A DNA stretch of 15,548 bases from NCBI GenBank assembly GCA_003554565.1, contig PWGR01000096.1, forward strand, positions 1 through 15,548, given 5' to 3'. Under the pieces are notes generated by a model. The model was not told where the DNA came from. It saw nothing but the letters and a program-made list of their open reading frames with translations, and did not search any database. The position numbers and the translations under genes were made by a program. Source of the DNA: Clostridia bacterium (GTDB lineage: Bacteria > Bacillota > Sulfobacillia > SLMV01). Shown here one piece after another: positions 15,072-15,548 of this stretch (position 1 is its first letter; each line of letters opens with the position of its first letter).

Positions 15072-15548
15072 TTGTCACGGATAGAAGTTCGGGGTAAGCA
15101 TTTGGCGATCATGCTCGTCCTTATGCTGCTGCTGACCGGCGCATTGCTTGCCGCGTGCGGTCCCACAGAGGAAGAAGCGGAAGATCCAGATGATCCACCA
15201 GTTGAAGACCCAGATGACCCACCGGACGAGGATCCAGATGACCCCATCGGGGATACCTTAATCATAGCCCAGGGCATAGACCCGATGACTATGGCGCCTC
15301 AGGAACATGCAAATTCCGCAACAGCAGCCGCGCAGGCCAACGTATTTGAACCACTCATCTACTTCGGAACCGTCGATCAACCCATGCTGGCGCATGATTG
15401 GGAGCAGGTCGACGAGTACACCTGGAAATTCCACCTGCGTGATGATGTTCTGTTCCACGACGGCGAGCAGTTCACCGCCGAGGATGTGAAGTACACGTTT
15501 GAGGATCTGTTGCGGGATAACGATCGTTCACCCAGAATGGGCCTTTGG
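15072..15548 (+). CDS. ABC transporter substrate-binding lipoprotein, SBP family 5 (oligopeptide type), 3'-partial
   Basis: The start is TTG at 15072, with GGGGGAG five bases upstream; no better in-frame ATG has an RBS. The N-terminus is a lipoprotein signal: basic RIEVRGKHL, hydrophobic IMLVLMLLLTGALL, and lipobox LAAC. A linker of three acidic octads (EDPDDPPV, EDPDDPPD, EDPDDPIG) tethers the domain to the membrane. The mature part shows DTLIIAQGIDPMTMAP, ANVFEPLIYFG, WKFHLRDDVLFHDGEQFTAE and DVKYTFEDLL, the N-terminal signature of family-5 solute-binding proteins (DppA/OppA). It captures peptides or other small solutes outside the cell for an ABC permease expected to be encoded beyond the right edge. 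Its place next to peptidase and deacylase genes fits peptide import. Confidence 0.9.
   Translation, partial: MSRIEVRGKHLAIMLVLMLLLTGALLAACGPTEEEAEDPDDPPVEDPDDPPDEDPDDPIGDTLIIAQGIDPMTMAPQEHANSATAAAQANVFEPLIYFGTVDQPMLAHDWEQVDEYTWKFHLRDDVLFHDGEQFTAEDVKYTFEDLLRDNDRSPRMGLW

Overview
This is a window of about 57-60% G+C (estimated by eye) from a bacterium that looks like a Bacillota/Clostridia-type organism. The taxonomy is inferred from strong GGAGG-type ribosome binding sites, frequent GTG and TTG starts, a membrane LuxR regulator, an EF2568-type cysteine desulfurase next to a 4Fe-4S protein, a Clostridium-style group II intron, and a lipoprotein with an acidic linker. No rRNA, tRNA or CRISPR array was seen.

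Left end (1-2095, minus strand): the 5' part of an apparent radical SAM protein runs off the left edge. It is preceded by a 54-codon ORF with a good RBS whose stop overlaps the radical SAM start (ATGA). Next is a 487-aa regulator with a multi-pass membrane domain and a C-terminal LuxR helix-turn-helix.

Middle (2535-9685): a P1-family (DmpA/NylC-like) peptidase gene lacks its N-terminal half and is split by a ~645-bp group II intron that encodes no protein. It is followed by an intact M20 metallopeptidase, a YtcJ-like amidohydrolase, a convergent CBS-pair protein, and an M81 (MlrC-like) metallopeptidase. All the recognisable enzymes here cleave peptide, amide or acyl-amino bonds.

Right part (9780-13124): two minus-strand unknowns, one a membrane protein with no good start and one with a winged-helix-like C-terminus. 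They are followed by a plus-strand unit: cysteine desulfurase-family enzyme, an overlapping 4Fe-4S protein, and a DUF5658-like membrane protein.

Right end (13123-15548): a frameshifted C-terminal relic of an N-acyl-D-amino-acid deacylase, a subtilisin-like gene cut off before its catalytic Ser, a long gap with small repeats, and the start of an oligopeptide-type ABC substrate-binding lipoprotein.

Overall the window looks like a peptide / N-acyl-amino-acid utilisation island undergoing decay: intact M20, YtcJ and M81 hydrolases and a peptide importer sit beside three broken hydrolases (P1, D-aminoacylase, S8). The most interesting items are the ORF-less intron inside the P1 gene, the translationally coupled small peptide plus radical SAM gene, and the unidentified winged-helix-like protein.
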